From contig JADLFW010000012.1 in assembly GCA_020849615.1 (NCBI GenBank), forward strand, positions 186,001 through 250,000: DNA of 64,000 bases, given 5' to 3'. A program made the position numbers and the translations under genes. The notes under the pieces were generated by a model, which had not been told where the DNA came from, did no database searches, and was given only the letters and a program-made list of their open reading frames with translations. Shown piece after piece: positions 45,133-53,895 of this stretch. The stretch's first letter is position 1; each line of letters begins with the position of its first letter. Source of the DNA: Phycisphaerales bacterium (GTDB taxonomy: Bacteria > Planctomycetota > Phycisphaerae > Phycisphaerales > UBA1924).

Positions 45133-45870
45133 ATGTTCTCCGGACGCATCAACCCCGATTTCCATCTGGACCGTGAGCAGATCCGGGCCGAACGGGTCCG
45201 CATGCGCGCCGACCCGCGGTCCCTGGCCCGGCCCGTGGTGGTGCTGGCGGGATGGCGGTCGCCGAGCGTGCAGGGGTTCAGCCTCGCGGACAAGCTCGCC
45301 CCGCTGACGAGCGGCCATCGCGGCGACTTCACATCGGTGTCGTACGCGTTGGCGGGGGACATCGAATCCGCGGCCCGGCGGGCCCGGTCGGTCCTTGAGG
45401 GTCGCTTCCGCGGCGCGAGCGGGGAGGTCGATGTCGTCGGCATCTCGATGGGCGGGCTGGTGGCCCGCCTGCTCATGGCGGAGGACCCTCCGGTCGGACT
45501 CCGCATCCGCAGGCTGTTCACGATCGCGACGCCGCACACGGGCGCGGGGCTGGCCCGGTGGGTCCGCCCCGACCGCGCAGCGCGGGCCATGCGCCCCGGC
45601 TCGCCGCTGCTCGCCCGGCTGGATGACCGGCTGGCGGCCGAGGAGTTCGAGCTGATCTGCTACGCACAGCTGCGCGACTGGTGGGTCGGCGCTTCGCGCG
45701 CCCATCCGCCGGGCCGCGGCTCGCACTGGATCGATGCCACATCGCCGATCGACCGGATATTCAGCCACTTCACAAGCCCGCGGCGCTGGCCCATCGTGCT
45801 GGATATCGCCCGGCGGCTGCGTGGCGAATCACCGCTGGCTCGGACCGCGTCGCGTCCCCCCGGGGACTGA
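45133..45870 (+). CDS. Alpha/beta hydrolase (lipase-like)
   Basis: 245 aa from ATG 45133. The serine elbow is GISMGGLV (S105) after VDVVGISMGG, and a later His lies in GRGSHWIDATSPIDRIFSH. There is no signal peptide, so it is cytosolic. It is divergent from the TraB-like gene (94-nt gap with TATATT at 45112). Its last 42 nt overlap the tail of the convergent membrane-protein gene. It is probably an esterase or lipase of unknown substrate. Confidence 0.8.
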   Translation: MFSGRINPDFHLDREQIRAERVRMRADPRSLARPVVVLAGWRSPSVQGFSLADKLAPLTSGHRGDFTSVSYALAGDIESAARRARSVLEGRFRGASGEVDVVGISMGGLVARLLMAEDPPVGLRIRRLFTIATPHTGAGLARWVRPDRAARAMRPGSPLLARLDDRLAAEEFELICYAQLRDWWVGASRAHPPGRGSHWIDATSPIDRIFSHFTSPRRWPIVLDIARRLRGESPLARTASRPPGD

Positions 45871-46386
45871 TGCAGGCCTGGGCCGAGCCGGCACAGCGAC
45901 AATTCCCTTGGCCGGCGCGGGCTTCTTGGCCGGACCTGCTTCCGGTTTCACCTCGACCTGGCCTTCCGCCACCCAGCGGAGGCGCTGGCCCAGAGAGCGG
46001 ACTCGCTTGATCGACTCGATCGGTGCTCCCCGCCCGACCGCCGCCTGCAGCAACTGCTCGAATGCGCCGCGGCTGACCATCGGCGCGACGGGGGACGACA
46101 GGCCCGCCTTCAGGGAGAGCTCCCGAAGCAAGGCCCTGTCGGCCCGTGAGAGACGCATCCGCCGGGCCAGGGTGAGAAACGCCGCCTCATCGGGAGCGCG
46201 GGCGTTGAGCCGGCGGCGGGCCGCGAGGACGACGATCGCAATAAGCGCAGAGAGCGCCATGATCACGCCAACGACCGAGCCGATCGCGGCCCAGTCGGTC
46301 GGCGGGGGCTCCGCTTCACCCGTGAAGATCCGGATGGGTTGCCGGGCCTGAGCCATCAACTGGCTGAAATAGGCGCCATCGGGCAT
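45829..46386 (-). CDS. Single-pass membrane protein with Arg-rich cytosolic domain
   Basis: 185 aa, not recognised. A short extracytoplasmic N-terminus is followed by one membrane helix (about residues 35-56, GSVVGVIMALSALIAIVVLA) and a basic cytosolic helical domain, then a Pro/Lys-rich tail (AGPAKKPAPAKG). The HEAT-repeat gene upstream ends in a TAATG overlap with this start, suggesting co-translation and joint function. Its 3' end overlaps the hydrolase gene by 42 nt in convergent orientation. Confidence 0.65.
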   Translation of the reverse strand: MPDGAYFSQLMAQARQPIRIFTGEAEPPPTDWAAIGSVVGVIMALSALIAIVVLAARRRLNARAPDEAAFLTLARRMRLSRADRALLRELSLKAGLSSPVAPMVSRGAFEQLLQAAVGRGAPIESIKRVRSLGQRLRWVAEGQVEVKPEAGPAKKPAPAKGIVAVPARPRPASVPGGTRRGPSQR

Positions 46387-48551
46387 TACGCCACCTCCTT
46401 CACGGCGGCGGGCGAGCGGCGCTTGAGCTGATGCCGCAGGCGCAGCGCGAAGGCCTCGGCCCGGCGCCGAACCGAGGCGTCCGCATCAGTGCGGGCGAGT
46501 TCCACGACGCGCGAGGCGAGTTCGGGCCAGCGGTTGCCGGCCCGGGCCCGGCCCGCGTGCAGCAGCGTGCGATCGGCGAGCCAGACGCCCGCGGTGCGGT
46601 GGGCCGGGCGGTCATCGTGGAGCATGACAGCGAGGCCATCGAGCGCGGAGGCCTGGGTCGGCCCGGTATCCTCGCCGCAGAGGATGGCCCGCAGCACGCT
46701 GGCCCGGACCCGGTGGTGCTCATCCTGCTTGAACTCGAGGATCGAGTCGTACGGACCCGGCCCGCCGGGTTCGGAACGTACGCGGGCGAAGCGTCCGAGG
46801 GCCTCGACCGCGTTGGCCCGGACGCGGCCCGTGCCCCGGTGCGCGGCCTCGAGCAGAACATCCGGAGCCTTGGGGATCACCTCCCCCACCGCCGCGACGG
46901 CGGAGGCCACCGCGCGGGCGAAGGGGTCAAGATCATCGGAGGCCGGAGCGGCCTGCAGCCGCGCGAGCCCGTCGCGGATGATGGCGTCGAGCTCTTCGCT
47001 GAACTCGGACTGAAGGCCGAGGCGGCGGATAAGCATGACCAGACGAGAGCGCGGGCCCGGCTCGCGTTCCCAGCGCTCCCGCAGCAGCCGCAGGAAGGCG
47101 TGACGGTCGGCGGCCAGCATCCGCCGGGCCTCGATCCGGCCCGGCAGAGAGGCGGGATCATCCCAGGCCGTCCGTTCGGTCTCCTGTTCGGCGATCAGGC
47201 GAATGGCATCGTGCGGCGAGGCGGCGAGGCGGGTGAAGACCCGGCCCGGCTCGTCGAGGCCCGCGCGGTGCTTGCGGCGGACATCTGGCACCCCCGCCGC
47301 GGAAAGACTCAGCGCGGCGGACCGGGCCACGCGGGGATCTTCATCGAAGACGTAATCGCTGAGCCCGCGCGGGCTGAGCGTCCGGGCCGCGGCGTGGCGG
47401 ACGGTCGGGTCCGGGTCAACCAGGAGCGGTTCGAGCGCGGCCCGCGTGCCCTCCGAGCCCAGGTGCAGGACCGGCGCGAGCCGGGGCAGCCCCAGGCGAG
47501 ATTCAAGATCGAGCTGCTCGACCAAGCCCGCCGGCGGAAGCACGCTGCTCCGCACCGTGGCGGCCAGACCAGAACCGCCCGGCGTCTTGCCCCCGATGGC
47601 CCGGAGCCGGGCCGCCCGCCGCGGGTGGGCCGCGAGATGGGCCCGCGAGAGCACCAGCTCGTGCTCCCGAGCGCTCTGAGCCCGGGTCAGCCGGTCGGCC
47701 GCGGCGGTGGCGAGGTGGTCGAACTTGAGCCATTCCCACGCCCGAAGCCGGGCCAAGGGCTTGGCGGACCAGCGGATTACGCCACGGAGCGCCGGCAGAC
47801 TCGGCTGGTCCTTGTCGCGAAGCCACTGACTAAGCGGGCCGCCACGGGCGACGGCCGCGGGTTCGAGGAGCATGAACGCGCACCAGATCACACCCCGGGC
47901 CCGGTGGTTGTGGAACGAGGCCACGGAGCGGGCGATTTCATCTTCGAGCGCGGGCCGCGAGATGGCGTCGGGCGGGAAGGTGGCGGGGTCGGGCTCAGGC
48001 CCGGCGGCCCGGGCGCCGGCGGCGGCGACCAGCGCCGGTTCGACGCCCGCGGCCCGGCGGACGAGTTCGACCAGCGAACGTTCGACGTAGAGCCCGCTCT
48101 GCAGGCCCGGCGTGTCGAGGAGATTGATGAGGCCCGGGATCAGCCCCGGGTCGAAGGTGTCGAGGGCGAGGGCGGCGATGCCACGGGCGGCGGCGGCATC
48201 CTGCCCGACCGAGCGGACCGCGGCCGGCCAGCGGCCACGGCCGATGGCAAGAGCGGTGGGCTTGAGGTCCGGCGGAATGATCATCCAGCGGCGGACGAGT
48301 TCGGCGATGGATTCATCGGCGAGTCTGCCGGCATCGCGAACGGAGCGTCGATTCCAGCGACTTGGCGGAGTTGCGGCTGGGGGCACCGCGAGTTCGAGCA
48401 GTTCGGTGATGAGCCAGGAGACCTCATCCGGGCGGGCCCATCGAAGCGCTGCCGCGAGCGCAGCCAGCCGTGGAAAAGCTGACAGTCGCCGAATAAGGCG
48501 TTCGCGCCACGCTAACATCGATGATTCTCTTGACACGGCGGACACGATCAT
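46386..48551 (-). CDS. Large HEAT-like helical-repeat protein
   Basis: 721 aa from ATG 48551. Alpha-solenoid repeats are seen as short paired helices with conserved positions: DPDPTVRHAAARTLSPRGL, DPRVARSAALSLSAAGVPDV, RANAVEALGRFARVR, HRVRASVLRAILCGED and DASVRRRAEAFALRLRHQL. There is no signal or membrane segment. The start is uncertain: ATG 48551 or 48518, or the non-ATG region up to 48605; none has a strong SD. The stop overlaps the start of the membrane-protein gene (TAATG), so the two are likely a pair. No enzyme domain is visible. Confidence 0.7.
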   Translation of the reverse strand: MIVSAVSRESSMLAWRERLIRRLSAFPRLAALAAALRWARPDEVSWLITELLELAVPPAATPPSRWNRRSVRDAGRLADESIAELVRRWMIIPPDLKPTALAIGRGRWPAAVRSVGQDAAAARGIAALALDTFDPGLIPGLINLLDTPGLQSGLYVERSLVELVRRAAGVEPALVAAAGARAAGPEPDPATFPPDAISRPALEDEIARSVASFHNHRARGVIWCAFMLLEPAAVARGGPLSQWLRDKDQPSLPALRGVIRWSAKPLARLRAWEWLKFDHLATAAADRLTRAQSAREHELVLSRAHLAAHPRRAARLRAIGGKTPGGSGLAATVRSSVLPPAGLVEQLDLESRLGLPRLAPVLHLGSEGTRAALEPLLVDPDPTVRHAAARTLSPRGLSDYVFDEDPRVARSAALSLSAAGVPDVRRKHRAGLDEPGRVFTRLAASPHDAIRLIAEQETERTAWDDPASLPGRIEARRMLAADRHAFLRLLRERWEREPGPRSRLVMLIRRLGLQSEFSEELDAIIRDGLARLQAAPASDDLDPFARAVASAVAAVGEVIPKAPDVLLEAAHRGTGRVRANAVEALGRFARVRSEPGGPGPYDSILEFKQDEHHRVRASVLRAILCGEDTGPTQASALDGLAVMLHDDRPAHRTAGVWLADRTLLHAGRARAGNRWPELASRVVELARTDADASVRRRAEAFALRLRHQLKRRSPAAVKEVA

Positions 48552-48881
48552 TTCTAGTATGCGGTTTACCACGGCCGGGGGCTGAGGTCCAACAGGTTGG
48601 GGCAAATACCTCTGGAATCAGGGCTCACGACCGTATATATTGTGGATGGGGGAGTTGAGAGGGTTTCAGTCGTTCATTGGGGTAGAGAAGGAGCGGGCCG
48701 CGGATCCGGAGCCGGGTACCTGAACGGGGGACCGCCGGCCGGATGGGTGTCGAAGTTTCAGGAGTGACCCCGAGCGCGGGTCGTCCGGGATGACACCTGA
48801 GATGCGGCAACCCCGGTGGCTCGAACGGAAGCGGGCTTGACCACTCACGCCCGCGCTCGAGCGCCCTACGAAGGACGGACG
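48552..48881. other. 330-nt divergent intergenic region
   Basis: It separates the HEAT-like gene from the plus-strand unknown gene. A candidate plus-strand -10 TATATT is at 48636-48641 with no clear -35. A 6-bp stem GCGGGC/GCCCGC (48831-48836 with 48849-48854, loop 12) lies in the leader of the plus gene. AAGGACGG precedes the plus ATG. I see no small gene here. Confidence 0.5.
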
Positions 48882-49421
48882 ATGAACCTGCCAACGAAGA
48901 ACAGTCTGCAGTCCTATCAGGTTGTGCTGTACCACCGTGCGCTGCACCCGGAGTTGTTTCAGCTCCGCGGCCGCAAGGTGATCCGCCACGGCGACTACGA
49001 GCTGGAGTCGTGGGTGATGAGCGGCTCGCACCTGCTGCGCTTTGAGCACAAGTCGTTGTGCGCCAGCGAGTTGGTGACCGATCAGGATCGCAACCTGCCC
49101 GAGGGCGGGGTCGTCACGGCGTTCCTGTGCGCGGGCGAGCGCGATTACGAGCACGCCTTCAAGAAAGACCGGGTCACCTATATGACCACGGTGCAGACGG
49201 AAACGCTTTCGGACAACCTCTTCGCCGCCACCTACGAGGAGATGCTCGACTTCGGCCGCGAGTCCGGGGCCCTGACCCACGCCTGGGAGGATGAGTCGGG
49301 CCGCTGCCTGAGCATGATCGATGTCCAGCGGTACAGCACCGAGGTGCATGCGCAGGCGTATCACCTGATTGCCAACGGCGGCATCGTACTGCGGACACAG
49401 ACGATCTTTGAGGTGAAGTAG
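48882..49421 (+). CDS. Conserved hypothetical protein
   Basis: 179 aa, with AAGGACGG before ATG 48882. It has no signal or membrane segment. It alternates strands and helices (QVVLYHRALHPELFQLRGRKVIRHGDYELESWVMSGSHLLRFE; DSDNLFAATYEEML-like region at about 105-120; AYHLIANGGIVLRTQTIFEVK at the end). It may belong to a DUF-type family found in planctomycetes, but I cannot name it with confidence. It is a stand-alone gene. Confidence 0.7.
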   Translation: MNLPTKNSLQSYQVVLYHRALHPELFQLRGRKVIRHGDYELESWVMSGSHLLRFEHKSLCASELVTDQDRNLPEGGVVTAFLCAGERDYEHAFKKDRVTYMTTVQTETLSDNLFAATYEEMLDFGRESGALTHAWEDESGRCLSMIDVQRYSTEVHAQAYHLIANGGIVLRTQTIFEVK

Positions 49422-49738
49422 TCCCCGGCTCACCCGCTTTGGGGGGAGTTGCGGCGACCAGGATGGCTTCGGACAGCGTAGCGGGTGGACGACTATCATC
49501 TGCCGCATGACACGCAGGATGCCCAATCCGCGGGCCGAGTTGCCGGCCCGGCTGCCCCGAATTACCTCGCCCCGCTGAGGGCGAAGCCGGGCGGTCCTGT
49601 TTCCACAGTGGATGACCGATCGGCGGAGCCCAGGGCGGGGCGGTTGCGCTGCGCGTCGATTGACCGATACCATCCATGCCCCCAACCGGGAAGCCTCGGC
49701 CCATCCACCCTGAACAGGGCGGGCCTGTTTCCGAGCGA
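49422..49738 (+). other. 317-nt region upstream of ileS
   Basis: No gene is visible. An 8-bp inverted repeat CACCCGCT/AGCGGGTG (49431-49438 with 49480-49487) with a 41-nt loop lies just after the preceding gene. A 16-nt word GGGCGG(T/G)CCTGTTTCC occurs twice, at 49589-49604 and 49717-49732, with one mismatch. The second copy forms a hairpin near the ileS start. Confidence 0.5.
49713..49729 (+). promoter_or_regulatory. Hairpin 9 nt upstream of the ileS start
   Basis: A 6-bp inverted repeat AACAGG/CCTGTT with loop GCGGG ends 9 nt before ATG 49739, and its right half is the second copy of the 16-nt repeat. It may be a leader or attenuator structure. No T-box motif (the TGGNACCGCG family) is visible in the whole 317-nt region. 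Confidence 0.3.
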
Positions 49739-52700
49739 ATGAGCCCGACTATGAACAGATCAAGCACGCCCGAGCCCCGAACTTCTCAGCCCGCAGGCAA
49801 TTCCCCCACCCCTGCCGCCGCCGGCCAGCACGCCGGGCCTGCCGCGGGAGGTGAGAAGGTTGAGAAGGTCAAGAGCCGGTACAAGGACACGCTGAACCTG
49901 CTGCAGACCGGCTTTCCGATGAAGGCGAGCCTGGTGCAGAACGAGCCGGCGAGCGTGAAGCGGTGGAACTCCGCGGGCCTGTACGACCAGGTCCGGCGCG
50001 ACCGGGCCGGGGCCCGGAAGTTCGTCTTCCACGACGGCCCGCCGTATGCGAACGGGTCGATCCACCTCGGGCACCTGATGAACAAGTGCTTGAAGGACTT
50101 CGTGGTCCGGGCCCGGACGATGCAGGGGCTGGACTGCGCGTACGTGCCGGGCTGGGACTGCCACGGGCTGCCGATCGAGCACAAGGTGATGCAGGAGCTG
50201 ATCGAGTCGAAGAAGATCGACAAGCTCAAGACGCTGACGCCCGACCAGTACCGGGTGGCGGTGCGGCGGGAGTGCCAGAAGTACGCGGAGAAGTACATCA
50301 AGCTCCAGGGCGGGCAGATGCAGCGGCTCCTGACACTGGCCGACTACGCCAACCCGTACCTGACGATGTCGGCGGAGTACGAGGCGGCGACACTGGAGGT
50401 GCTGGCTGACCTGCTGGAGCAGGGGCTGGTGTACCGCGCGCTCAAGCCGGTGCACTGGTCGGTCGCGAACGAGACCGCGCTGGCGGAGGCGGAACTGGAG
50501 TACTACGACCGCGAGGACCTCTCCGTGTACGTCGATTTCGAGGCGGAGAGCGCGGAAGCGGTGTACGACGCGTTCGGGCTGAAAGAGGAGTTGAACTCAG
50601 AGGACGCGGAGAGCGCAGAGACGGAGGAGGAAGAAGGGGGAGAGGTTGAAGGGAAGAGCCGGGCGCCGGAACCGGGGAAGCGGCCCGGTCAGCGGCCGTG
50701 CTTCATGATCTGGACCACGACGCCGTGGACGCTCCCGGCGAACCTGGCGATCGCGGTCAACCCGGATTTCGAGTACGCGCTGGTGTGGATCGATGGGAAC
50801 GTGACGGTGCTGGCGTCGGAGGCGGTGCCGCGGGTGACCAAGGCGGGGAAGGCCGAGCAGGTGCGGGTGCTGGCCACTGCGCCGGGCTCGAAGCTGGTCG
50901 GGCTGCGGTACCGGCACCCGTTCGTGGATTTGGCGAGGCAGGAGGGTGTTGGATCGGCGGCGCTACGCCCACCCGCGGGCGGGACGCCCGCCCCCCAATT
51001 GAAGAGCGTGTTCACGGTCCTGCCCGCGGCGTACGTCACGCTCGAGGATGGCACGGGGCTGGTCCATACCGCGCCGGGACACGGCACCGAGGACTTCCAG
51101 ACCGGCAAGGCCAACGGGCTTCCGGTGTACTGCCCGGTGAAGGGCGATGGTGCGTACGACGACACTGTGCCGGCGTGGCTGCGCGGGCGGGACATCTGGC
51201 AGTGCAACCCCGAGATCGTGAAGCACCTGCGCGATTCGGGACACCTGTTTTACGACCACGCGTTCACGCACAGCTATCCGCACGACTGGCGGAGCAAGAC
51301 GCCGGTGATCTTCCGCTGTACCGAGCAGTGGTTCGTGGGGGTGGATCAGCCGGCGGCCCGGGATGGGAAGTCGCTCCGCGGGGCAGCACTCGAATGGACC
51401 GAGGCGAAGGTCGGCTTCGTGCCGGAGTGGGGCCGCAACCGCATGCGGGGGATGCTGGAGTCGCGGCCCGACTGGTGCATCAGCCGCCAGCGGGCGTGGG
51501 GATTGCCGATCCCGGCGTTCTTCGGGCGCGACGGGGGCGTATTCATGACCCCGGCTTCGGTGCGGGCCGTGGCGAACGTGGTTCGGGCCAAGGGATCGGA
51601 TGCGTGGTTCACGATGGGCCCGGCGGAGCTGCTCGCGGGGTACGACCCGGCGGGCGATCCGGGCGCGTCGGGCGTTGCCGTTGGCCAACTCCAGAAGGGC
51701 CACGACATCCTGGATGTCTGGTTCGAATCGGGTTCCTCGTGGAACGCCGTGATGCGTCAGCGCGGGCTGGGATACCCGACCGATCTCTATCTCGAGGGTT
51801 CCGATCAGCACCGCGGCTGGTTCCAGGTATCGCTGCTGACGGCGCTGGGGGCTTCGGGCCAGCCGCCGTTCCGCACGCTGCTGACGCACGGGTTCATGGT
51901 GGACCGCGATGGCAAGAAGCTGAGCAAGTCGCGGCCCGATGCGGCGCGGTACGAGGTGGACAGCCTCTGCACCGAGTTCGGGATGGATGTGATGCGGTGG
52001 TGGGTGTGCTCGCTGACGTACGAGAACGATGTGAAGGTCGATCTCGAGCTGTTCGCGCTGGCGGGCGAGAGCTACCGCAAGATCCGCAACACGCTGCGCT
52101 ACATGCTGGGCAATCTGCACGACTTCACTCCGCCCATCGCCGGGCGGCGGGCCGCCGGCCCGGATTTCGTGCCGGCGAGCTCGCTGGATGCGTGGGTGCT
52201 GGCGGAGTATGACGCCATGGCCCGGGAGGTGACGGCGGCGTATGACCGGTACGAGTTCCGCACCGTGCACGCGAAGCTGTACGACTTCTGCAACGAGACG
52301 CTGTCGGCGGTGTACCTGGCGGCGGTGAAGGACCGGCTGTACTGCGACAAGGCCGACTCGCCGAGGCGGCGGCGCACGCAGGCGGCGATGTGGGACTTGA
52401 CGGAGGGCCTGTGCCGTCTGCTGGCGCCCGTGCTGTGCCACACTGCCGATGAGGCGTACCGCTCGCTGTGGAAGGCGGGCCCGGATGACCCGCGGTGCGT
52501 GCACCGCGAGACGTTCATCACATCAGAGGGTGTCCGGGCCGACGCGCGCTGGAAGGAAGTGATGGAGATCCGGGAGCGCGGGCAGGCTGCGCTGGAGCGG
52601 GCCAAGGCCGAGCTGGGCGTCGAGAACCCGCTGGATGCCGGGCTGGTGCTGCCGGACGCCGAGCATGTGCTGGCCAGGTTCGATGCGGTCGACCTGGCGG

Positions 52701-52876
52701 ACCTGATGGGCGTGAGCCTGGTCCGGGCCGATGCCGCGGCGAAGGAAATCCAGGTGCTCGACCTGCGGGACCAGCCGCGGTGCGAGCGGTGCTGGAAGCG
52801 CGATGGGACGGTGAAGGCCCGGAGTGATGGGGGCATGCTCAGCGATCGGGATGCGGTCGCGGTGGGCGTGACCTGA
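49739..52876 (+). CDS. ileS: Isoleucyl-tRNA synthetase IleRS with inserts in the editing domain
   Basis: 1045 aa. It charges tRNA-Ile and edits valine. The HIGH site is HLGH within PPYANGSIHLGHLMNKCL; the KMSKS site is KLSKS within DGKKLSKSRPD; the editing-domain core is WTTTPWTLPANLAIAVNP and HTAPGHGTEDF. Two unusual stretches break the CP1 domain: an acidic run (DNA 50590-50640, encoding NSEDAESAETEEEEGGEVEG) and a Pro/Gly run (DNA 50960-51000). The C-terminus has CERCW but not the second cysteine pair of the usual zinc finger. The start is ATG 49739 or 49751, giving an extra Pro/Ala-rich N-terminus of about 40 residues over Escherichia coli IleRS. Confidence 0.94.
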   Translation: MSPTMNRSSTPEPRTSQPAGNSPTPAAAGQHAGPAAGGEKVEKVKSRYKDTLNLLQTGFPMKASLVQNEPASVKRWNSAGLYDQVRRDRAGARKFVFHDGPPYANGSIHLGHLMNKCLKDFVVRARTMQGLDCAYVPGWDCHGLPIEHKVMQELIESKKIDKLKTLTPDQYRVAVRRECQKYAEKYIKLQGGQMQRLLTLADYANPYLTMSAEYEAATLEVLADLLEQGLVYRALKPVHWSVANETALAEAELEYYDREDLSVYVDFEAESAEAVYDAFGLKEELNSEDAESAETEEEEGGEVEGKSRAPEPGKRPGQRPCFMIWTTTPWTLPANLAIAVNPDFEYALVWIDGNVTVLASEAVPRVTKAGKAEQVRVLATAPGSKLVGLRYRHPFVDLARQEGVGSAALRPPAGGTPAPQLKSVFTVLPAAYVTLEDGTGLVHTAPGHGTEDFQTGKANGLPVYCPVKGDGAYDDTVPAWLRGRDIWQCNPEIVKHLRDSGHLFYDHAFTHSYPHDWRSKTPVIFRCTEQWFVGVDQPAARDGKSLRGAALEWTEAKVGFVPEWGRNRMRGMLESRPDWCISRQRAWGLPIPAFFGRDGGVFMTPASVRAVANVVRAKGSDAWFTMGPAELLAGYDPAGDPGASGVAVGQLQKGHDILDVWFESGSSWNAVMRQRGLGYPTDLYLEGSDQHRGWFQVSLLTALGASGQPPFRTLLTHGFMVDRDGKKLSKSRPDAARYEVDSLCTEFGMDVMRWWVCSLTYENDVKVDLELFALAGESYRKIRNTLRYMLGNLHDFTPPIAGRRAAGPDFVPASSLDAWVLAEYDAMAREVTAAYDRYEFRTVHAKLYDFCNETLSAVYLAAVKDRLYCDKADSPRRRRTQAAMWDLTEGLCRLLAPVLCHTADEAYRSLWKAGPDDPRCVHRETFITSEGVRADARWKEVMEIRERGQAALERAKAELGVENPLDAGLVLPDAEHVLARFDAVDLADLMGVSLVRADAAAKEIQVLDLRDQPRCERCWKRDGTVKARSDGGMLSDRDAVAVGVT
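50590..50640 (+). repeat. GCAGAG-like periodic repeat inserted in ileS
   Basis: The coding strand has a purine-rich tract with near-repeats CTCAGAGGA, CGCGGAGAG, CGCAGAGAC, GGAGGAGGAAG at a 9-10-nt period. This resembles the 'AACGCAGAGGACGCAGAGG' words scattered between genes in some planctomycete and cyanobacterial genomes (from memory, not searched). It is in frame with ileS and encodes an acidic segment. Confidence 0.45.
50965..51000 (+). repeat. GGGCGGGACGCCC-type palindrome inserted in ileS
   Basis: A perfect 7-bp inverted repeat GGGCGGG-ACG-CCCGCCC (50977-50983 with 50987-50993) lies inside the coding region of the editing domain, encoding a PPAGGTPAP-type stretch absent from other IleRS proteins. 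Its 'GGGACGCCC' core resembles small palindromic interspersed repeats I have seen in planctomycete genomes, though I cannot search for copies here. I see no other copy in the window. Confidence 0.45.
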
Positions 52877-53021
52877 TCAGGTGGCCCGGCGGTGCAATCG
52901 GAAGCGCGCCGCATCGGGGTGTCGTGCGCGGACAACATCGGCGGCGGGCCCGGCGGGTCCGTGTTGGCTTATCTCAACATCGGCCTTGACCGCGGCGGCC
53001 CGTTGGCCGATCCGCAAGGCA

Positions 53022-53885
53022 ATGAAGAAGCCACAGAACCCCGCGAAGAGGGGCGTCGGCCCGGGGGAGACGCCCGCGCAGCCCGATGCCACCCGAACGC
53101 CGATCCATGTCGAGCAGCTGGAGCGGCTGGCGCACGAGCTGAACAACCTGTTGGATGGGTCGATCCGCAACGTCGGGCTGGCGCGACGGGCCATCGAGGA
53201 CCGCGGGCCCGGCGGGGCGGGCGAGGGGCTGGATGACATCAAGCGGCGGCTGGACACGGCGACATTTGCGCTGGAGCGGATGGCGGATCTTGTGCACGCG
53301 TCGATGCAGGGTGGGTCGCAGCCGCTGGGGTCGCCTCTGCTGAACCAGGCGCCGCCGATCACGATCGGCGAGGCGGCATCGCACGCGGTGGAGGTGGTAC
53401 GGCCCGAGGCCCAGGAGCACCGGGTGGCGCTGGCGGTGGAGATCGACGAGGCGGCGTTCGGGATTCCGGCGGGACCGCTGTATCCGGTGCTTCTGAACGG
53501 GGTGCGCAACGCGCTGGAGGCGATCGGCCGATCGGGCGGCATCGGCCGGGTGGTGGTGCAGGTGAGGCGGGGGCAGGCGCCCGACCCGGCGAAGGATGCG
53601 CGGCGGTGGGTGGAGATCGACATCATCGATGATGGGGAGGGTCCGCCCCAGGGGCGCCCTGCCGATGCGGTGTTCGAGGCGGGGTTCACGACCAAGGAGA
53701 CGGGGGGCGGCCTGGGGCTGGCGGTGAGCCGCGACCTGGTGAAGCAGGCGGGCGGGACGATCGAACTGCGGCGGCGGCCCGACCGGCACGACAGCCGCCG
53801 GCCCGGCGCGGTGCTGCGGATCCGGTACCCGGAATCGAAGGCGGGGATGGATCAGGTCGTGGGCGGGCCCGGGCCGCGGAGCTGA
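53022..53885 (+). CDS. Soluble histidine kinase paired with NtrC-type regulator
   Basis: 287 aa from ATG 53022, which is preceded by AAGG. No membrane or sensor domain is visible. The H box is LERLAHELNNLLDGSIRN with H38, and the ATPase part has LLNGVRNALEAIGRSG (N box), DIIDDGEGPP (G1) and FTTKETGGGLGLAVSRDLVKQAGG (F/G2). It lies 11 nt before the NtrC-type regulator in the same direction, so they form a two-component pair. It is 145 nt after ileS. Confidence 0.87.
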   Translation: MKKPQNPAKRGVGPGETPAQPDATRTPIHVEQLERLAHELNNLLDGSIRNVGLARRAIEDRGPGGAGEGLDDIKRRLDTATFALERMADLVHASMQGGSQPLGSPLLNQAPPITIGEAASHAVEVVRPEAQEHRVALAVEIDEAAFGIPAGPLYPVLLNGVRNALEAIGRSGGIGRVVVQVRRGQAPDPAKDARRWVEIDIIDDGEGPPQGRPADAVFEAGFTTKETGGGLGLAVSRDLVKQAGGTIELRRRPDRHDSRRPGAVLRIRYPESKAGMDQVVGGPGPRS

Positions 53886-53895
53886 GCAACCACTC

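Noticed and set aside
46431-48482. 683-codon plus-strand open frame across the HEAT-like gene
   Set aside because: The minus frame has regular helical repeats and sensible codon use; the plus frame is compositionally biased only.
49422-49738. T-box riboswitch upstream of ileS
   Set aside because: No antiterminator motif of the TGGNACCGCG type nor a specifier-loop stem is visible; only short hairpins are present.
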